Positions 1 to 8,414 of a stretch of 64,000 bases of DNA are shown here, piece by piece. The DNA is from Paractinoplanes pyxinae (GTDB taxonomy: Bacteria; Actinomycetota; Actinomycetes; Mycobacteriales; Micromonosporaceae). The position numbers and the translations under genes are program-made. The notes beneath the pieces are model-generated. The model had not been told where the DNA came from and searched no databases. It saw only the letters and a program-made list of their open reading frames with translations. Where the stretch lies: assembly GCF_026626335.1 (NCBI RefSeq), contig NZ_JAPNTZ010000005.1, positions 248,001-312,000 of the forward strand, in the 5' to 3' direction. Position 1 is the stretch's first letter. Every line of letters starts with the position of its first letter.

Positions 1-41
1 GCGAAGCCGGCGGTTCTCAGGGCGTAGCGGACCATGCTCAT
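1..41 (-). CDS. possible 5' end of a gene leaving the window on the left
   Basis: Reading leftwards on the minus strand, ATG codons at 41 and 35 open a frame that stays open to the window edge (it begins MSMVRYALRTAGF). An AGGTG-like ribosome binding site lies a few bases before the ATG at 41. Only 13 codons are visible, so no family can be named. It would lie downstream of the 102-581 gene, separated by a hairpin. Low confidence, because short open frames are common in GC-rich DNA. Confidence 0.3.
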   Translation of the reverse strand, partial: MSMVRYALRTAGF

Positions 42-49
42 GCTGCACC

Positions 50-80
50 TGCCGATCAGGGGGGATCTGCCTGATCGGCA
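50..80. terminator. 11-bp hairpin between two minus-strand genes
   Basis: The arms TGCCGATCAGG (50-60) and CCTGATCGGCA (70-80) are perfect reverse complements with a 9-nt loop. The hairpin sits just past the stop of the gene at 102-581. No T-run follows on either strand, so it may be a factor-assisted terminator or an mRNA-stabilising hairpin; the sequence alone does not decide. Confidence 0.55.
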
Positions 81-101
81 AGCCCGGCGCCCGGTTGAGG
101 C

Positions 102-581
102 TTAGTCGCGTACGCCGGAACCGCTGTTGACCGGCTCGCGGCGCTGGGCCGACGGCTTGGCCCGGGCGGCCTCGCACTCCTCGCCGACGATCACGAGGAA
201 GCGGCGCTCCTTGCGCGTGCCCTTGGACGACCAGGCGCTCGACACTCGGCGCCACCAGCTGCGCGCCTCGGGGTTGGCGAACAGGTCCTCCAGGTTGAAG
301 CGCAGGGCCTTCTCGTCGAGCTTGCCGATGTGCCACAGGGTGTTCCAGTGGGCCATCCACAGGCTCATGCCGATCGCGGTCTTCCGCTCGTCCGAGGGCG
401 GGCGGTCGGTCGCGTTGTAGTCCAGCTCGGGGTGGTCGAGCATGAGCTTGATCAGCTCGAAGTGGCGCTCGCGGACGTCGACCATCTGCGCGGTGCGCGC
501 CTGCTGCTGCTGCACGACGAGGGCAATAACGACGGCGAGGAGCGCGGCAATCGACACGACGGTGGGTAGATCGGTCATCAT
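102..581 (-). CDS. DUF6082-like membrane-anchored protein
   Basis: A protein of about 159 residues with a single N-terminal hydrophobic segment (about residues 5-24) and no cleavage site, so it is probably a type I or signal-anchor membrane protein with a cytoplasmic or external domain. The body is rich in Trp and charged residues (SLWMAHWNTLWHIGKLDEKA). This resembles the DUF6082 family common in actinomycetes; the function is unknown and the family call is from memory. Starts at GTG 584, ATG 581 and ATG 578 are all possible; AAGGAA upstream favours 581. A hairpin at 50-80 follows the stop. Confidence 0.7.
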   Translation of the reverse strand: MMTDLPTVVSIAALLAVVIALVVQQQQARTAQMVDVRERHFELIKLMLDHPELDYNATDRPPSDERKTAIGMSLWMAHWNTLWHIGKLDEKALRFNLEDLFANPEARSWWRRVSSAWSSKGTRKERRFLVIVGEECEAARAKPSAQRREPVNSGSGVRD

Positions 582-648
582 CACTCTCTGTTCCTTGTGC
601 GCGGAACCGGCCGCGGTCAGGGGGCCGCCGGCGGGTGCGCGCTGACGA

Positions 649-948
649 TCAGGGGGCGCGGTTTCCCATAGCTCTTACGTGCTCGAAGACTTCGACAACG
701 AAGTCTGGCACCGCTGGTACGTCAGCAGTTGCGATGTATTCCGTACTGGACAGACGCGTGATCCGGTCGCTCGGTCGGAGTATTGTCAGCCCCGCCGAGG
801 TGTGCATGCGCAGGTCACGATGCTTAGGCCTTCGTGCGTAGGACGAGAGGTCCACGCCTGTTTCGATGCCCCGTGCGGCGATCCACACACCTTCTGTCAC
901 CGTGACCGCCGAAAACGGCGAATGGCCAGTTCTCTGCGAATCGGACAT
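649..948 (-). CDS. doubtful small ORF after the LysE gene
   Basis: A 99-codon frame whose ATG directly abuts the TGA of the LysE-type gene, so it could be translationally coupled to it. The product has no recognised domain, signal or membrane segment. Its third-position GC is clearly lower than in the neighbouring genes, which argues either for a recently acquired or decaying gene or for non-coding sequence. The 585-948 stretch otherwise shows nothing I can name. Confidence 0.28.
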   Translation of the reverse strand: MSDSQRTGHSPFSAVTVTEGVWIAARGIETGVDLSSYARRPKHRDLRMHTSAGLTILRPSDRITRLSSTEYIATADVPAVPDFVVEVFEHVRAMGNRAP

Positions 949-1545
949 TCACGCGGCTATGGCCACCGCGACGCCCAGCCCGAGCATGGTCACACCGGTC
1001 GCCGCCCGCACGACCTTACGCGTGGCCGGGCTCGCGATGCGGGCCCGCCCGCGGTCCACGACCCACACATAGAACGCGAACCACGTACCGGAAACAGCCG
1101 CCCAGACGACACCCAGAGCGATCGACGACAGCAGCACCGGGCCGCCGGGCGTGACGAACTGCGGGATCAACGAGACGGCGACGACGCCCGCCTTGGGGTT
1201 GCCCAGACTGGTGAGCACGCCGACCAGGAAGCCCTTGCGGCGCGCCCCGGGCTCGGCCGGCCGGTTCACCGTCAGCAGGGTCTGCAGGCCGAGTCCGGCC
1301 AGCACGGCCGCGCCGGCCAGCCGCAGGACGAGGTACGCGTCCGGGTTGGCCAGCAGCACGGCGGAGAGCCCGGCCGCGGCGGCCACGGCCCACACGACGA
1401 TGCCGGTCGAGGATCCGGCCACGGCGGCCAGGCCGGCCCGACGTCCGTACGACAGGGTCTGCCGGGTTATCGAGGCGTTGTTGGCGCCGGGCAGGACGGC
1501 CAAAAGCGCGACCGTGGCGACGAAGGCGGCGAAGTGAGTTGGCAT
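949..1545 (-). CDS. LysE/RhtB-family amino-acid exporter
   Basis: A 198-residue inner-membrane protein with the LysE fold: hydrophobic N-terminus followed by the family motif LLAVLPGANNA (the P-G-N turn) and about six membrane segments, plus the conserved SLGNPKAGVVAVSL motif near residue 100. Members export amino acids or related metabolites by proton motive force; the substrate cannot be told. I chose ATG 1545 rather than the in-frame start at 1575 because family members begin only a few residues before the first helix. It is divergent from a LysR regulator at 1616, with a palindrome between them, so the regulator probably controls it (a LysG/LysE-like arrangement). Confidence 0.88.
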   Translation of the reverse strand: MPTHFAAFVATVALLAVLPGANNASITRQTLSYGRRAGLAAVAGSSTGIVVWAVAAAAGLSAVLLANPDAYLVLRLAGAAVLAGLGLQTLLTVNRPAEPGARRKGFLVGVLTSLGNPKAGVVAVSLIPQFVTPGGPVLLSSIALGVVWAAVSGTWFAFYVWVVDRGRARIASPATRKVVRAATGVTMLGLGVAVAIAA

Positions 1546-1582
1546 AACGCCAGCCTGGTTCGCCCGCTGTGACAAAAGAAGT

Positions 1583-1593
1583 TAATGCCATTA
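1583..1593. promoter_or_regulatory. candidate LysR operator between lysE-type and lysR-type genes
   Basis: TAATGCCATTA is a perfect odd palindrome (arms TAATG/CATTA) of the size expected for a LysR-type box, in the 70-bp divergent gap, 38-48 bases before the exporter ATG and about 25 bases before the regulator. The surrounding AT-rich bases could hold the -10 elements. Binding by the adjacent regulator is inference. Confidence 0.5.
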
Positions 1594-1615
1594 CGGCGAG
1601 CGTTAGCATCTCTTG

Positions 1616-2533
1616 ATGGTCGATCCCGGTCAGTTGCGGCTATTGGCGTTGATCCGCGCGCACGGCTCGCTGGCCGCCGCCGCGCAGGAGCTGGGCGTCA
1701 CCCCGGCGGCGGTGTCGGGCCAGGTGACGCGGGCCGAGGCCGATTGGGGAACGGCACTTGTCGTACGCGGGCCACGGGGCGCCCGGTTGACCGACGCGGG
1801 CGTGATCCTGGCCGACGCCGGTGACGCCGTCATCGAGCACAGCGAGCGGGCCGAGCAGCAATTCCGGGCGGCGATCGGCCCCCTCTCGCGGCGGCTGCGG
1901 ATCGGCACGTTCCAGGCCGCGGCCGAGCACCTGCTGCCGCCGGCGCTCACCGCCCTGCGCCACCAGCGGCCCGACGCCGAGCTGACCATCGTCGAGATCC
2001 CGTCGCACCGCGGCGTGCCGATGGTGACCGCCGGCGAGCTGGACGTGGCCGTGGTCGCCTCGTACGGCGAGCCGCCCTCGTCCGCGGTCTCCCGAAAACC
2101 CCTGCTGACCGACCCGATGGTGATCTGCCTGCCGGACGACCACCGGCTGGCCCGCCGGCGGCGGCTGCGGCTGGCCGAGATGGCCGACGAGCCGTGGATT
2201 GTGATCATCTCGGGGCACGCGGCGCGGCGGCAGCTCGACGAGGCGGCCGGGTTCACGCCGCGGGTGCAGTTCGAGACGGAGAACTACAACGTGGCTCAGT
2301 CGCTGGTCGGGACCGGTATCGGCGTGACCATGCTGTCGCGGCTGACCGTGCGGCCCACGCCCGGCGCCGTCCACCGTGAACTCGTGTCGCCCCGGCTGAG
2401 CCGCGAGATCGCTGCTGTCTCGGTCGGCCCGGACCCGCTGGCCGACGATTTCATCGGGTTGCTGAGCGAGGTGGCGGCCGATCTGTCCGAGCAGTGGAGC
2501 GGCCCTTTTTCGGATGACGTAACAAGGACGTAA
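1616..2533 (+). CDS. LysR-family transcriptional regulator
   Basis: A 305-residue regulator with the N-terminal winged HTH (LRLLALIRAHGSLAAAAQEL then VTPAAVSGQVTRAE, residues about 6-45) and a C-terminal periplasmic-binding-protein-like effector domain (about 85-300). The HTH resembles the LysG/ArgP-like variants that start with a Q-L-R-L-L helix. A TTG at 1613 precedes the ATG at 1616; ATG is preferred. Divergent from the LysE-type exporter, it probably activates export when an intracellular amino acid accumulates, by analogy with lysG-lysE. Confidence 0.9.
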   Translation: MVDPGQLRLLALIRAHGSLAAAAQELGVTPAAVSGQVTRAEADWGTALVVRGPRGARLTDAGVILADAGDAVIEHSERAEQQFRAAIGPLSRRLRIGTFQAAAEHLLPPALTALRHQRPDAELTIVEIPSHRGVPMVTAGELDVAVVASYGEPPSSAVSRKPLLTDPMVICLPDDHRLARRRRLRLAEMADEPWIVIISGHAARRQLDEAAGFTPRVQFETENYNVAQSLVGTGIGVTMLSRLTVRPTPGAVHRELVSPRLSREIAAVSVGPDPLADDFIGLLSEVAADLSEQWSGPFSDDVTRT

Positions 2534-2631
2534 CGAGGGCTTGACCGGATACGCCGGAAGCAAGCATGTTTGCGTTCACCACCTCCCAGGCCGAGGTTTC
2601 GTGGGGGCCTCCGGAGCAAAGGACCAGTTGT

Positions 2632-3501
2632 ATGAGGACGCGTCCTGCGCCGCCCACTTCCCGCGGCAGCGCCACCCCCGTCATCGGCGTGGTCGCCCAG
2701 AACACCACCCTCTACGGCCCGGCCAGCATGGTCCAGGCCATCGGGGACGCCGGGCTGGACGCCGACCTGCCGGTCACCGTCGGGCACGTCTGCGGCTACG
2801 ACTCGACGGCGGCCACCCGCCGGCTCGTGGTCCGGCTGACCGGGCAGGGCGTGGCCGGGCTCATCGTCGTCGCCCCGGTCGACGCGGCGGCGGCCGTGCT
2901 CGACGCGGTGCCCACCGGCATGCCGGTGGTGACGGTGGACGGGCCGCCGAGCTGCCCCACCCCGAACGTCTCGATCGACCAGCACGCCGGCGGGCTGCTG
3001 GCCACCCGGCATCTGCTGGCCAACGGCCACCGCACGGTGTGGCACGTGGCCGGGCCCGAACAGTGGCACGGCAGCCGGGCGCGCGAGGCCGGTTGGCGGG
3101 CCGCCCTGGCCGAGGCCGGGGTGCCCGCTCCCCCGACGGTGCGCGCCGAATGGTCGGCCGCCTCGGGCTACCGCTGCGGCCGGCTGCTGGCCGAGAACCC
3201 GTCGTGCACTGCTGTTTTCGCGGCCAACGACGACATCGCGCTGGGCGTCATGCGCGCGATGACCGAGCGCGGCCGGCGCATCCCCGAGGACGTGAGCGTG
3301 GTCGGGTTCGACGACGTGCCTGAGGCCGGCTACATCAATCCCGCCCTGACGACCGTACGGCAGGAATTCGCCGACGTCGGGCGGGAGGCGTTGCGGCTGC
3401 TGCTCAGCCAGTTGGGTGCGGCCAACCGGGAGGCCGAATCGGTGCGCCTCGAGCCGGTGCTGATGACGCGAGGCACGGTCTCGGCGGCTCTGCGGGTGTA
3501 A
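2632..3501 (+). CDS. LacI-type sugar-binding protein lacking the HTH domain
   Basis: About 289 residues covering only the two-lobed sugar-sensing domain of LacI/GalR regulators: it starts almost directly with TPVIGVVAQNTTLYGPASM and ends with the usual VSVVGFDDVPEAGYINPALT segment and a dimer-interface tail. The N-terminal HTH and hinge (about 55 residues) are absent, and nothing HTH-like is encoded in any frame between 2534 and 2632. ATG 2632 has AAAGGA upstream; an earlier start at 2566 adds only non-family residues. It is clearly paralogous to the two LacI regulators at 15346 and 16596 (shared GPASM and GFDD motifs). It could be a truncated remnant or a DNA-free sugar sensor or heterodimer partner. 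Confidence 0.8.
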   Translation: MRTRPAPPTSRGSATPVIGVVAQNTTLYGPASMVQAIGDAGLDADLPVTVGHVCGYDSTAATRRLVVRLTGQGVAGLIVVAPVDAAAAVLDAVPTGMPVVTVDGPPSCPTPNVSIDQHAGGLLATRHLLANGHRTVWHVAGPEQWHGSRAREAGWRAALAEAGVPAPPTVRAEWSAASGYRCGRLLAENPSCTAVFAANDDIALGVMRAMTERGRRIPEDVSVVGFDDVPEAGYINPALTTVRQEFADVGREALRLLLSQLGAANREAESVRLEPVLMTRGTVSAALRV

Positions 3502-3530
3502 ATCCCGGCGCGGCCGGGCACGTGCCTGCC

Positions 3531-3950
3531 ATGCACTGGACTGACCGGTTGGGCGGCCCTCCCGGCCGTTACGCGGTGGCCGCGGTGGCGCTGATCGCGT
3601 TCTGGTTCCCCCTGCGGCTGTGGCTCGACCACGGCGATCCGATCCTCGCGATCCTGGCCAACAGCGGCCTCTACGGTGCGATCTGGGGACTGTTTCCGTG
3701 GCTGATCGACAAGGTCAACAAACAGGGCCGCCGCGCTCTCACCACGGCCGACCGCCGCCGCGGCATCACCATCGGGCTCGCGGTCGGCGTGCCGGTGTTC
3801 GGCGCGTTTCTGGCGCTGTGCCTGGCCACCGGACGCTGGGTGCACGCGGGCTTGTTCGCCCTCACCCTGGCCGGCCTCGTCGCCGCTGCCTGGATGTCGC
3901 ATCGGGCCTTAAAGTCGGGGGATGACCGAGCAGTGGCTGCTCGAGGGTGA
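3531..3950 (+). CDS. small four-helix membrane protein
   Basis: A 139-residue protein with about four hydrophobic segments (around 15-30, 45-60, 85-105 and 110-125) and a basic loop after the second (DKVNKQGRRALTTADRRR). No family recognised. ATG 3531 is preferred to the GTG at 3522. Its 3' end overlaps the next gene by 29 bp, suggesting co-transcription and coupling with the cyclase-like gene. Confidence 0.65.
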   Translation: MHWTDRLGGPPGRYAVAAVALIAFWFPLRLWLDHGDPILAILANSGLYGAIWGLFPWLIDKVNKQGRRALTTADRRRGITIGLAVGVPVFGAFLALCLATGRWVHAGLFALTLAGLVAAAWMSHRALKSGDDRAVAARG

Positions 3951-4791
3951 TCCGGCGGTCCGGTGGCGGGTGCTGCGGGATCTGACCGGCGCGCCGGCCG
4001 CTTCGGTCGATCGCGAGCGGCAACGGGTCGCCACCGAGGGCTGGGGCGCTCGGCTGCTGGCCGTGCAGAACCCCGACGGCGGGTGGGGCGAGGGCGTCTA
4101 TTCTCCGAAGTGGACGTCGACCACGTACACGCTTCTGCGGTTGATCTGGCTGGGGTTGCCGCCGGGCCATCCGGCTGCGTTGCGCGGTTGTGAACAGCTC
4201 TGGCAGTGGCAATCCGGCTGGCGCGCGCCGGAGACGTGCATCGTGTCTTTGCTCGTACGGATCACCAGTCATTTCCGCTTTCCGGCGCCCCGGCTCGACG
4301 AGCTGGTCATGCACCTGCTCGAACGGCAGCAGTCCGACGGCGGCTGGAACTGCAAGAGCAAATCCGCCGCCGTCGACCTGCACGGCTCATTCCACACCAC
4401 GATCCTGGCGTTGGAAGCCCTTTCCGCGTACGACGGACCGGTGCGCACGGGCGAGGCGTCGGAGCGCGGCCGCGAGTTCTTCCTGCGTCACAAGCTGTAC
4501 CAGTCACACCGTACGGGCGCCGTCGCCATCCCGGCCAGTGTGCGCTTCCCGGCCTTCCCCGAGTGGCACTTCGACGTGTTGCGCGGGCTCGAATACTTCC
4601 GCTCTTCAGGGGTCAGGGACGAGCGACTGAGCGACGCGATCAGCATCGTGCAACAAGCGCGCAAGAAGAACGGACGCTGGTCGACGTATGCGCCGTACGC
4701 GGGCAAGCAGTGGTTCCGGATAGAGCCGCCGGGCGACAGCCGATGGAACACCACCCGCGCCCTGACCGTCCTGAATTGGTGGAACTTCTAG
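3922..4791 (+). CDS. prenyltransferase/squalene-cyclase-like alpha-alpha barrel protein
   Basis: A 289-residue protein with two QW-type repeats typical of squalene-hopene cyclases and prenyltransferase beta subunits: QNPDGGWGEG (about residue 49) and QQSDGGWNCK (about 137). Full cyclases are above 600 residues and carry a DxDD motif that is missing here, so this is a single-barrel relative of unknown activity rather than a terpene cyclase. Similar proteins are annotated hypothetical or squalene cyclase-like. The stop codon is immediately followed by the stop of the convergent epoxide hydrolase gene (no intergenic base). Confidence 0.72.
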   Translation: MTEQWLLEGDPAVRWRVLRDLTGAPAASVDRERQRVATEGWGARLLAVQNPDGGWGEGVYSPKWTSTTYTLLRLIWLGLPPGHPAALRGCEQLWQWQSGWRAPETCIVSLLVRITSHFRFPAPRLDELVMHLLERQQSDGGWNCKSKSAAVDLHGSFHTTILALEALSAYDGPVRTGEASERGREFFLRHKLYQSHRTGAVAIPASVRFPAFPEWHFDVLRGLEYFRSSGVRDERLSDAISIVQQARKKNGRWSTYAPYAGKQWFRIEPPGDSRWNTTRALTVLNWWNF

Positions 4792-5895
4792 TCAGCGCAG
4801 CGGGCGGAAGAACTCCCGCACGTCCTGCACGAGCAGGTCCGGCGCCTCGATGGCCGCGAAGTGGCCGCCGCGGTCGAACTCCGACCAGTGCACGATGGTG
4901 TTCGTTTGGTCCGCGAAGCGACGGATAGCGACATCCTCGGCAAAGTTGGCGACACCGGTCGGGACGGAGCTCTTGGTCGGCCAGTTCCCGCCGTGCATGC
5001 TCTCGTAGTACAGGTTGGCGGCCGATCCCGCCGTACGCGTGAACCAGTACAGCGAGACGTCGGTGAGCACCCGGTCTCGGTCGGGAAACCCGCCGTGGCT
5101 CCACTCCTGAAACTTCTCGGCGATCCAGGCCAGCTGCCCCACCGGCGAATCGGTCAGCGCGTGGGCCAGGGTCTGCGGCCGGGTGGCCTGGATCTGGAAG
5201 TAGCCGTTGCCGTCGCTCTGGAACTTCTGCATCCGCTCGTAACGAACCCGCTCGAAGTCTTCCAGACTGTCGAGATCCACGTCGCCGAACGGGATGAACC
5301 CGACGGTGGCCGCATTCACATGCACCCCGACGACGTGCTCCGCATCGACCCGGCCGAGATCCGGGGCCACGAACGCCCCGAAGTCGCCGCCCTGCGCGCC
5401 ATACCGGTCATAGCCGAGCCGCCCCATCAGCTCGGCGATAGCGGTGGCCATCCGCCGGCTGTCCCACCCTGGCCCGGCCAGCGGCGCCGAGAACCCGAAC
5501 CCAGGCAGGCTCGGAATGACCAGGTCGAACGGCTCATCGCCACCGGTCAGTGGCTCGATCACATCAAGAAACTCGGCCACCGAGCCCGGCCACCCGTGCA
5601 GCAGCACCAGCGGAAGCGCGCCCGGCCGACCCGACCTCACATGCAGGAAGTGAATTGTCTGCCCGCCAACTTCGGTAACGAACTGCGGGTAGGCGTTCAG
5701 GCCGGCTTCGGCCGCCCGCCAGTCGTACTTGGTCGCCCAGTAGTCAGCCAGCTCGCGCAGAAACGCGGTGGGCACGCCACGTTCCCAGTCAGGCCCAGGC
5801 AGCTGGTCGGCCCACCGAGTGCGGGCCAGGCGGTCCCGCAGATCGGCCAGCTCGTCATCGGAAACGTCAATACGGAACGAACGGATGTCGGTCAT
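4792..5895 (-). CDS. epoxide hydrolase, alpha/beta-hydrolase fold with EHN domain
   Basis: A 367-residue enzyme. The first 110 or so residues match the epoxide hydrolase N-terminal (EHN) domain (RTRWADQLPGPDWERGVP). Then comes the hydrolase core with the oxyanion-hole motif HGWPGS and a nucleophile elbow GAQGGDFGAF whose Asp would be the nucleophile. A late His (RGGHFAAIE) completes the triad. Members hydrolyse epoxides to diols or, in related groups, juvenile-hormone-like esters. ATG 5895 is preferred to a TTG two codons earlier. Monocistronic on the minus strand. Confidence 0.9.
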   Translation of the reverse strand: MTDIRSFRIDVSDDELADLRDRLARTRWADQLPGPDWERGVPTAFLRELADYWATKYDWRAAEAGLNAYPQFVTEVGGQTIHFLHVRSGRPGALPLVLLHGWPGSVAEFLDVIEPLTGGDEPFDLVIPSLPGFGFSAPLAGPGWDSRRMATAIAELMGRLGYDRYGAQGGDFGAFVAPDLGRVDAEHVVGVHVNAATVGFIPFGDVDLDSLEDFERVRYERMQKFQSDGNGYFQIQATRPQTLAHALTDSPVGQLAWIAEKFQEWSHGGFPDRDRVLTDVSLYWFTRTAGSAANLYYESMHGGNWPTKSSVPTGVANFAEDVAIRRFADQTNTIVHWSEFDRGGHFAAIEAPDLLVQDVREFFRPLR

Positions 5896-5990
5896 GGCCA
5901 AACGCTAGAAAGACATGCGGTCACTTCCTGACCGCTGATCCGAAACGTGCGCCCGACCGCGCGGCTTTGTTCGCCCCCGCACCGCGCCAA

Positions 5991-6153
5991 CACCGCCAGG
6001 CGCGAACAGCAAGCCACACCAAACCAAACGGTCGGTCAACCGCTTGCTTGCCCACCGCGCTCAGGACGTTGGCCCATCACTCACGCCCGCACGACGAAAG
6101 CACGCCGGGCGCGAGCAGGCAGCCATGCCGGACCAAATGGTCGGTCGACCGCG
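5991..6153. repeat. imperfect direct repeat in a gene-free stretch
   Basis: Two copies of about 53 bp, at 5991-6043 and 6101-6153, share the pattern CACGCC(G/A)GGCGCGA..CAG..AGCCA..CC..ACCAAA(C/T)GGTCGGTC(A/G)ACCG. The stretch 5896-6186 between the epoxide hydrolase promoter and the arabinose terminator holds no convincing gene; open frames across it are Arg/Pro-rich shadows. The repeated core ACCAAAnGGTCGGTC may be a protein site or a relic of duplication. Confidence 0.5.
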
Positions 6154-6186
6154 CGCGGGCGCACCGTACATGGGGCCGTGGGCCTG

Positions 6187-6230
6187 CCGCTCGCGCCCGG
6201 ACCGTGTGGAGGCGGTTCGGGCGCGAGCGG
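6187..6230 (-). terminator. strong hairpin at the end of the arabinose operon
   Basis: The arms CCGCTCGCGCCCG (6187-6199) and CGGGCGCGAGCGG (6218-6230) are perfect complements, and the stem continues inwards through a G-T pair and ACCG/CGGT to an 8-nt loop. It starts 13 bases after the araA stop on the minus strand, where a transcription end is expected. No T-tract follows, which is usual for actinobacterial hairpin terminators. Confidence 0.75.
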
Positions 6231-6243
6231 GGACCGGCGTCCG

Positions 6244-7725
6244 TCAGAAGCCGCGGGCCAGGCGGTAGTAGGCCTGGTTCCAGCGGATTTCCTTGGCGAA
6301 CTGGCGGATCGAGGTGGCTTCGTCGATCACCAGCAGCTCGGTGGAGAGCATCTCCGACAGGTCGGTCAGTTCTTCCGTGCCTACCGCGGAGGACAGGACG
6401 GTGTGGTGGGGGCCGCCGGCGGTCAGCCAGGCCTCGGTGGACGTGGCGAAGTCGGGGGCCGGCTTCCAGACCGCGCGGGCCACCGGCAGCTTGGGCAGCG
6501 GCTCGCTGGGCGCGACCACCTCGATCTCGTTGGCCACCAGGCGGAAGCGCTCGCCCATGTCGGTCAGGCCGACCACGACGGCGGGGCCGGGGGCGGCGTC
6601 GAAGACCATGCGGACGGGGTCCTCGCGGCCGCCGATGCCGAGCGGGTGGATCTCGAGGCGCGGCGTGGCGTCGGCGATGGACGGGCACACCTCGAGCATG
6701 TGCGCACCGAGGATCCGCTCCTGGCCGGGCGTGAGATCGTACGTGTAATCCTCCATGAAGGACGTGCCGCCGGGGGCCATCGACTTCAGCGTGTGCAGCA
6801 GCACCGAGGTCTTCCAGTCGCCCTCGCCGCCGAAGCCGTAGCCGTCGCCCATCAGGCGCTGCACGGCCAGGCCGGGCAGCTGGCGCAGGCCGCCCAGGTC
6901 CTCGAAGTTGGTGGTGAACGCCTTGAACCCGCCGGCCTCGAGGAACACGCGCAGGCCGAGCTCGATGCGCGCCGCGTACCGCAGGGAGTCGTGCCGGTCA
7001 CCGCCGTCGCGCAGCTCGGGGGCGATGTCGTAGATGTCGGCGTACTCCCCCACCAGCTTGTCGATCTCGGTGTCGAGCACCTGGTCGACCACCTGCACGA
7101 GATCGTTCACGCCGTACGTGTTGACCGAGACGCCGAAGCGGAGCTGGGCCTCGACTTTGTCGCCTTCGGTCACCGCCACATCGCGCATGTTGTCGCCGAA
7201 ACGCGCAAGCTTGAGCGTTCTGAGCGCCGCCAGACCGCGCGCCGCGCGCACCCAGGTGGCGATTCGCTCAACAACGCGCGGGTTGGTGACATGTCCGGCC
7301 ACCGTCTTGCGCGCGACGCCCAGCCGCGCCTCGATGTAGCCGAACTCGCGGTCGCCGTGCGCGGCCTGGTTCAGATTCATGAAGTCCATGTCGATGGACG
7401 ACCACGGCAGCTCGACGTTGGCCTGCGTGTGCAGGTGCAGCAGCGGGGTGCGCAGCGCGTCCAGGCCGGCGATCCACATCTTGGCCGGCGAGAACGTGTG
7501 CATCCAGGTGATCACGCCGATCACCTCGGGCGCCGCGTTCGCTTCGTGCACCAGCTCCAGGATCGACGAGGCCGAGGTGAGCACGGGCTTCCAGACGACC
7601 TTGATGTCCAGGGCCGAGTCCAGCGTCTCGGAGATCCGCCGCGACTGCGCGGCCACCTGTTCAAGGGTCTCGGGGCCGTACAGTCCCTGGCTGCCGGTCA
7701 GGAACCAGACCTCGTGCTCACTCAT
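6244..7725 (-). CDS. araA: L-arabinose isomerase
   Basis: A 493-residue enzyme converting L-arabinose to L-ribulose in the cytoplasm. It matches the family along its whole length: N-terminal [20 protein letters not shown], the [14 protein letters not shown] segment, and the metal/active-site regions GEGDWKTS (Glu), FMEDYTYDL (Glu), ILGAHMLEV (His) and GGPHHTV (His). The length agrees with the usual 490-500. It is the last gene of the operon; its ATG overlaps the araD stop by 4 bp (ATGA), and a hairpin follows its stop. Confidence 0.97.
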   Translation of the reverse strand: MSEHEVWFLTGSQGLYGPETLEQVAAQSRRISETLDSALDIKVVWKPVLTSASSILELVHEANAAPEVIGVITWMHTFSPAKMWIAGLDALRTPLLHLHTQANVELPWSSIDMDFMNLNQAAHGDREFGYIEARLGVARKTVAGHVTNPRVVERIATWVRAARGLAALRTLKLARFGDNMRDVAVTEGDKVEAQLRFGVSVNTYGVNDLVQVVDQVLDTEIDKLVGEYADIYDIAPELRDGGDRHDSLRYAARIELGLRVFLEAGGFKAFTTNFEDLGGLRQLPGLAVQRLMGDGYGFGGEGDWKTSVLLHTLKSMAPGGTSFMEDYTYDLTPGQERILGAHMLEVCPSIADATPRLEIHPLGIGGREDPVRMVFDAAPGPAVVVGLTDMGERFRLVANEIEVVAPSEPLPKLPVARAVWKPAPDFATSTEAWLTAGGPHHTVLSSAVGTEELTDLSEMLSTELLVIDEATSIRQFAKEIRWNQAYYRLARGF

Positions 7726-8414
7726 TGCTTTCCTCCATCAGGTGCTTGGCCGTAGACGTTCTGGTACCGGTCGAAGAGCCGGTCCACGGCGGTTGCGGGC
7801 AGCCGGTCGATCGGACCGAGCTGGCGGGCCAGGTGCATCGTGCGGGCGACGTCCTCGCACATGACGGCGGCCTTCACGGCGGCCTTGGCCGAGGGGCCGA
7901 TCGTGAACGGCCCGTGCTGACGCATCAGCACAGCCGGCGACCGCGACCCGCGCAGCGTCTCGACGATCCCGCGCCCGATGTCGTCGCTGCCGATGAGCGC
8001 GAACGGCCCGATCGGAATGTCCCCGCCGAACTCGTCCGCCATCGCGGTCAACGAGCACGGGATGGGCTCACCGAGCGCCGCCCAGGCCGTGGCGTACGGA
8101 CTGTGCGTATGCACGACACCGTTCACTTCGGGCATGTGCCGATAGACGTACGCGTGCGAAGCGGTGTCACTGGACGGGCTGTGCTCACCTTCGACCAACT
8201 TGCCGTCGAGGTCACAGACCACCATCGCTTCCGGAGTGAGCGAGTCGTACTCGACCCCCGACGGCTTGATGACGAGCAGATCTTCCCCCGGCACCCGAGC
8301 CGACACGTTTCCGGCAGTCCAGGTGACCAGCCCCCACCGCGTCAGGTGAGCGTGCAGATCGCAAACTTCCGCCCGAACCTGAGCGATCGCCTGAGAAACG
8401 CGCATGACCGTCAC
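7722..8414 (-). CDS. araD: L-ribulose-5-phosphate 4-epimerase
   Basis: About 230 residues of the class II aldolase/adducin fold. It converts L-ribulose 5-phosphate to D-xylulose 5-phosphate. Visible signatures: [10 protein letters not shown] near the phosphate site, the zinc ligands of [13 protein letters not shown] (His-x-His), and the later MRQHGPF His. The start is chosen as GTG 8414 because GGAGG lies 7 bases upstream and the GTG overlaps the araB TGA (GTGA); ATG 8405 is the alternative and gives 227 residues. The frame stays open far upstream but that part is an Arg/Ser-rich shadow of the araB repeats. Confidence 0.95.
   Translation of the reverse strand: MTVMRVSQAIAQVRAEVCDLHAHLTRWGLVTWTAGNVSARVPGEDLLVIKPSGVEYDSLTPEAMVVCDLDGKLVEGEHSPSSDTASHAYVYRHMPEVNGVVHTHSPYATAWAALGEPIPCSLTAMADEFGGDIPIGPFALIGSDDIGRGIVETLRGSRSPAVLMRQHGPFTIGPSAKAAVKAAVMCEDVARTMHLARQLGPIDRLPATAVDRLFDRYQNVYGQAPDGGKQ

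Noticed and set aside
5947..7755. 602-codon plus-strand frame over the repeat region and araA
   Set aside because: Antisense to araA and Arg/His/Gln-rich; araA has clear catalytic motifs on the other strand.
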